From assembly GCA_026014705.1 (NCBI GenBank), contig JAOZHU010000009.1, forward strand, positions 1 through 57,237: DNA of 57,237 nt, read 5' to 3'. The stretch is from Candidatus Bathyarchaeota archaeon (GTDB lineage: Archaea; Thermoproteota; Bathyarchaeia; Bathyarchaeales; Bathycorpusculaceae). The notes below the pieces were generated by a model. It searched no databases. It saw only the letters and a program-made list of their open reading frames with translations, and was not told where the DNA came from. Positions 55,749 to 57,237 of this stretch are shown piece by piece. Each line of letters starts with the position of its first letter. Positions within the stretch are counted from its first letter, which is position 1. Made by a program: the position numbers and the translations under genes.

Positions 55749-57237
55749 TTATGGGTCGTGTATGCCGCCTTTGTAGGGGTTGGTGACGTCTTTGGCATTT
55801 TCGTGATACCACAGGCGTTCGCTGATGGTGCCGAGTACTTCAGGTATGGTGTAAGTCGGGTGGTATGGGTTGGGGTTATAGTTAATTTTCAGGATAATGG
55901 CAGTGGCGCCTTGGGGCGAGCATTGGAGTTCGATGATACCTGGTGTTATACCGCGTGCTTCGTCACCATGCAGCCACAGCGAGGCATAGTAGGTGTCTCT
56001 GCCCCAGTGGCCCCAGACGGTGAACAGCACTGTGCCGTTGATGTCCTTGTGCGTGGCGATGACTGCGTAGCCGACGGTGTTGCTGCTTTCATAGGTGTTG
56101 TAGGTGTAGCCTGGCCAGTTCCTGTTCCAGCACGTTATCGGAACGATCTTGTTGCTGTAGGCTGTGCCCGCAAACTGCTCCAGACCATAGAACGCATCTG
56201 TCCAGTCGTTAGCGTAGTAAGCGAACAGGTTAGCCAGCGGACCGCCGACGCCAATTATACTGCTACCTGCAACCGGCCAGTAAGTGCACCAAATGCCTTT
56301 CAGCGCAGCACGTGAGGCACCATCCTTGTAATCGGTTTTAGCTGTGCCTGAACCAAATTTGTGCACAACAAAAGGCATCTGCCCAGTAACATCTGCAACA
56401 GCCATGTCCGCTCCTCCGATACCGACTCTGGTCTCCTTCAAAGAGCCAAATGCTTCAGCAACCAAAGCGGAGCCAGCGCTGTCAACTGTTTGAGCATCTC
56501 TGCCAACTATGGCCCATTCGTATCGGCCCATCTGGCTTTCTGTGTATATATAAGGCATGCCCTCGTATTCATAAGCAGGATCAGCGTCTATTATTGCTGT
56601 GATGTTCATCGAATCAGTAGTGGCATCGTATGTCACGTTGATTTCTATGGTTGCTGTGAAGCCAAGCTCCCACACCTTAAGATCTCGCAGCGTTGGGTTA
56701 GTCACGCTCCAGTGAATGTCAACCATGGATATGGCAACAGACACGTTGCTGTTGCTAAGCGGCGCCAAGTTCTGGAAGTCCCAGCTGCCAGTGTAAGTTG
56801 CGCCCTTGAATACCTCAAAGTTGCGTTGCCAACCATTTAGGGTACGGTTGAAAACAACGCTCCAATTATCAATAGTGTTCAAGGCAGTCGAAGTCAAATA
56901 AAGATCGTCTATTTCCAACACCCATTGCATGGTTAATATATCAGTCCAAGTTTTAGAATCATCAGCGCTAAGTATTGCCGTAGGATAACTTGAGTTAATG
57001 TTGGTAGCATTAGTTGTAAACCTAAATGGCCCGACATCAAGTCCGCCCCACATGCGGACACTCTTGTGCACAGCAGGTTGAAAATCCCATGGGTTGAACG
57101 TCTGGTTCAAGTAGTACTGCATCTCACTGTCAATCCTGTTTTTGCCCCCAGTCATGGCAGCGTCGCTCGCGTCATGCTGCTTAGTGACAGCATACTGCGT
57201 GACGCCTCTGAACTGCGTCCGGTTCTCGTTATCAACC
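55749..57237 (-). CDS. Large extracellular-type protein, N-terminus cut by window edge
   Basis: The frame is open from the right edge to a stop at 55749, giving 495 residues, and begins mid-protein (VDNENRTQFRGVTQYAV). It is rich in Trp, Tyr, Asn and Gly, with N-x-S/T sequons (NATNINSSY, NVSVAIS, NVTYDATTDS) and strand-like patches, typical of surface or structural proteins. Short blocks such as HWSVTNPTL and WGLEQ-like aromatic patches give no family. As it shares the strand with the terminase genes and lies next to them, a virion or host surface protein are both possible. No enzyme motif seen. Confidence 0.65.
   Translation of the reverse strand, partial: VDNENRTQFRGVTQYAVTKQHDASDAAMTGGKNRIDSEMQYYLNQTFNPWDFQPAVHKSVRMWGGLDVGPFRFTTNATNINSSYPTAILSADDSKTWTDILTMQWVLEIDDLYLTSTALNTIDNWSVVFNRTLNGWQRNFEVFKGATYTGSWDFQNLAPLSNSNVSVAISMVDIHWSVTNPTLRDLKVWELGFTATIEINVTYDATTDSMNITAIIDADPAYEYEGMPYIYTESQMGRYEWAIVGRDAQTVDSAGSALVAEAFGSLKETRVGIGGADMAVADVTGQMPFVVHKFGSGTAKTDYKDGASRAALKGIWCTYWPVAGSSIIGVGGPLANLFAYYANDWTDAFYGLEQFAGTAYSNKIVPITCWNRNWPGYTYNTYESSNTVGYAVIATHKDINGTVLFTVWGHWGRDTYYASLWLHGDEARGITPGIIELQCSPQGATAIILKINYNPNPYHPTYTIPEVLGTISERLWYHENAKDVTNPYKGGIHDP

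Noticed and set aside
55758-56315. 185-codon plus-strand frame opposite the large surface protein
   Set aside because: Antisense shadow; the minus frame is open for 495 codons and has typical surface composition.
1-57237. CRISPR arrays, rRNA, insertion sequences, replication origin
   Set aside because: No regularly spaced direct repeats, no rRNA-like sequence, no transposase frame and no Cdc6/Orc gene or origin-box cluster were seen.

Overview
The window is archaeal chromosome, most like a member of the Thermoproteota and, by overall gene style, probably a Bathyarchaeia lineage; this lineage call is an inference from memory of gene families, not from a marker tree. Support comes from a FlaJ/TadC plus TadA-type pilus motor with class III (prepilin-like) signal peptides, an archaeal AsnRS-derived asparagine synthetase, geranylgeranyl reductase with its own ferredoxin, a CdvA-like coiled-coil protein, a LipS1/LipS2-type lipoate pathway, a PEF-CTERM-like C-terminus, TATA-box promoters with short or no leaders, and frequent GTG/TTG starts behind GGTG or GGAG Shine-Dalgarno sites. 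I see no rRNA, convincing tRNA, CRISPR array or insertion sequence.

Layout. 1-10022 (minus) is one tightly packed operon: secretion ATPase, two-copy GspF-domain platform protein, three to four membrane-anchored pilin-like proteins and a giant modular surface protein cut by the window edge. 10206-15369 holds small membrane proteins and then a two-gene unit, a coiled-coil protein translationally coupled to an unusual MCM-like AAA+ ATPase, with a winged-helix-ended protein converging on it; I recognise no described system here and consider this and the lipoate-linked repeats the most interesting content. 15653-26321 is central metabolism and envelope: zinc ribbon protein, GTP-dependent PEP carboxykinase, asparagine synthetase divergent from an Lrp/AsnC regulator, HxlR-type regulator divergent from ferredoxin-geranylgeranyl reductase, an NfeD/SPFH membrane cluster, an MFS transporter and an Fpg-like glycosylase lacking the catalytic proline. 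26330-38011 has two radical SAM proteins, two ABC-2 exporters, a VOC protein, a SufT-like protein, a bis-heme b-type membrane protein and a HIT hydrolase.

38206-51713 starts with the CdvA-like protein and a PadR regulator, then a lipoate region: lplA, cysS, zinc proteins, DUF763, a LipS-type radical SAM enzyme behind a winged-helix regulator, an ArsR/ferredoxin pair, the second LipS-type radical SAM enzyme and a DRE-TIM acyl transferase. A ~72-bp promoter/leader element is present in inverted orientation upstream of both lplA and the regulator-radical SAM operon, which suggests shared control of lipoate genes. 51780-57237 ends with a membrane hydrolase, a small secreted protein, a viral terminase pair (TerS/TerL) and a large extracellular-type protein cut by the right edge: a provirus fragment or domesticated remnant.

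Two secreted-protein genes (around 6717 and 52707) have good membrane-signal sequences but no ATG, GTG or TTG start in frame; both have an ACG codon behind a purine-rich Shine-Dalgarno-like stretch.
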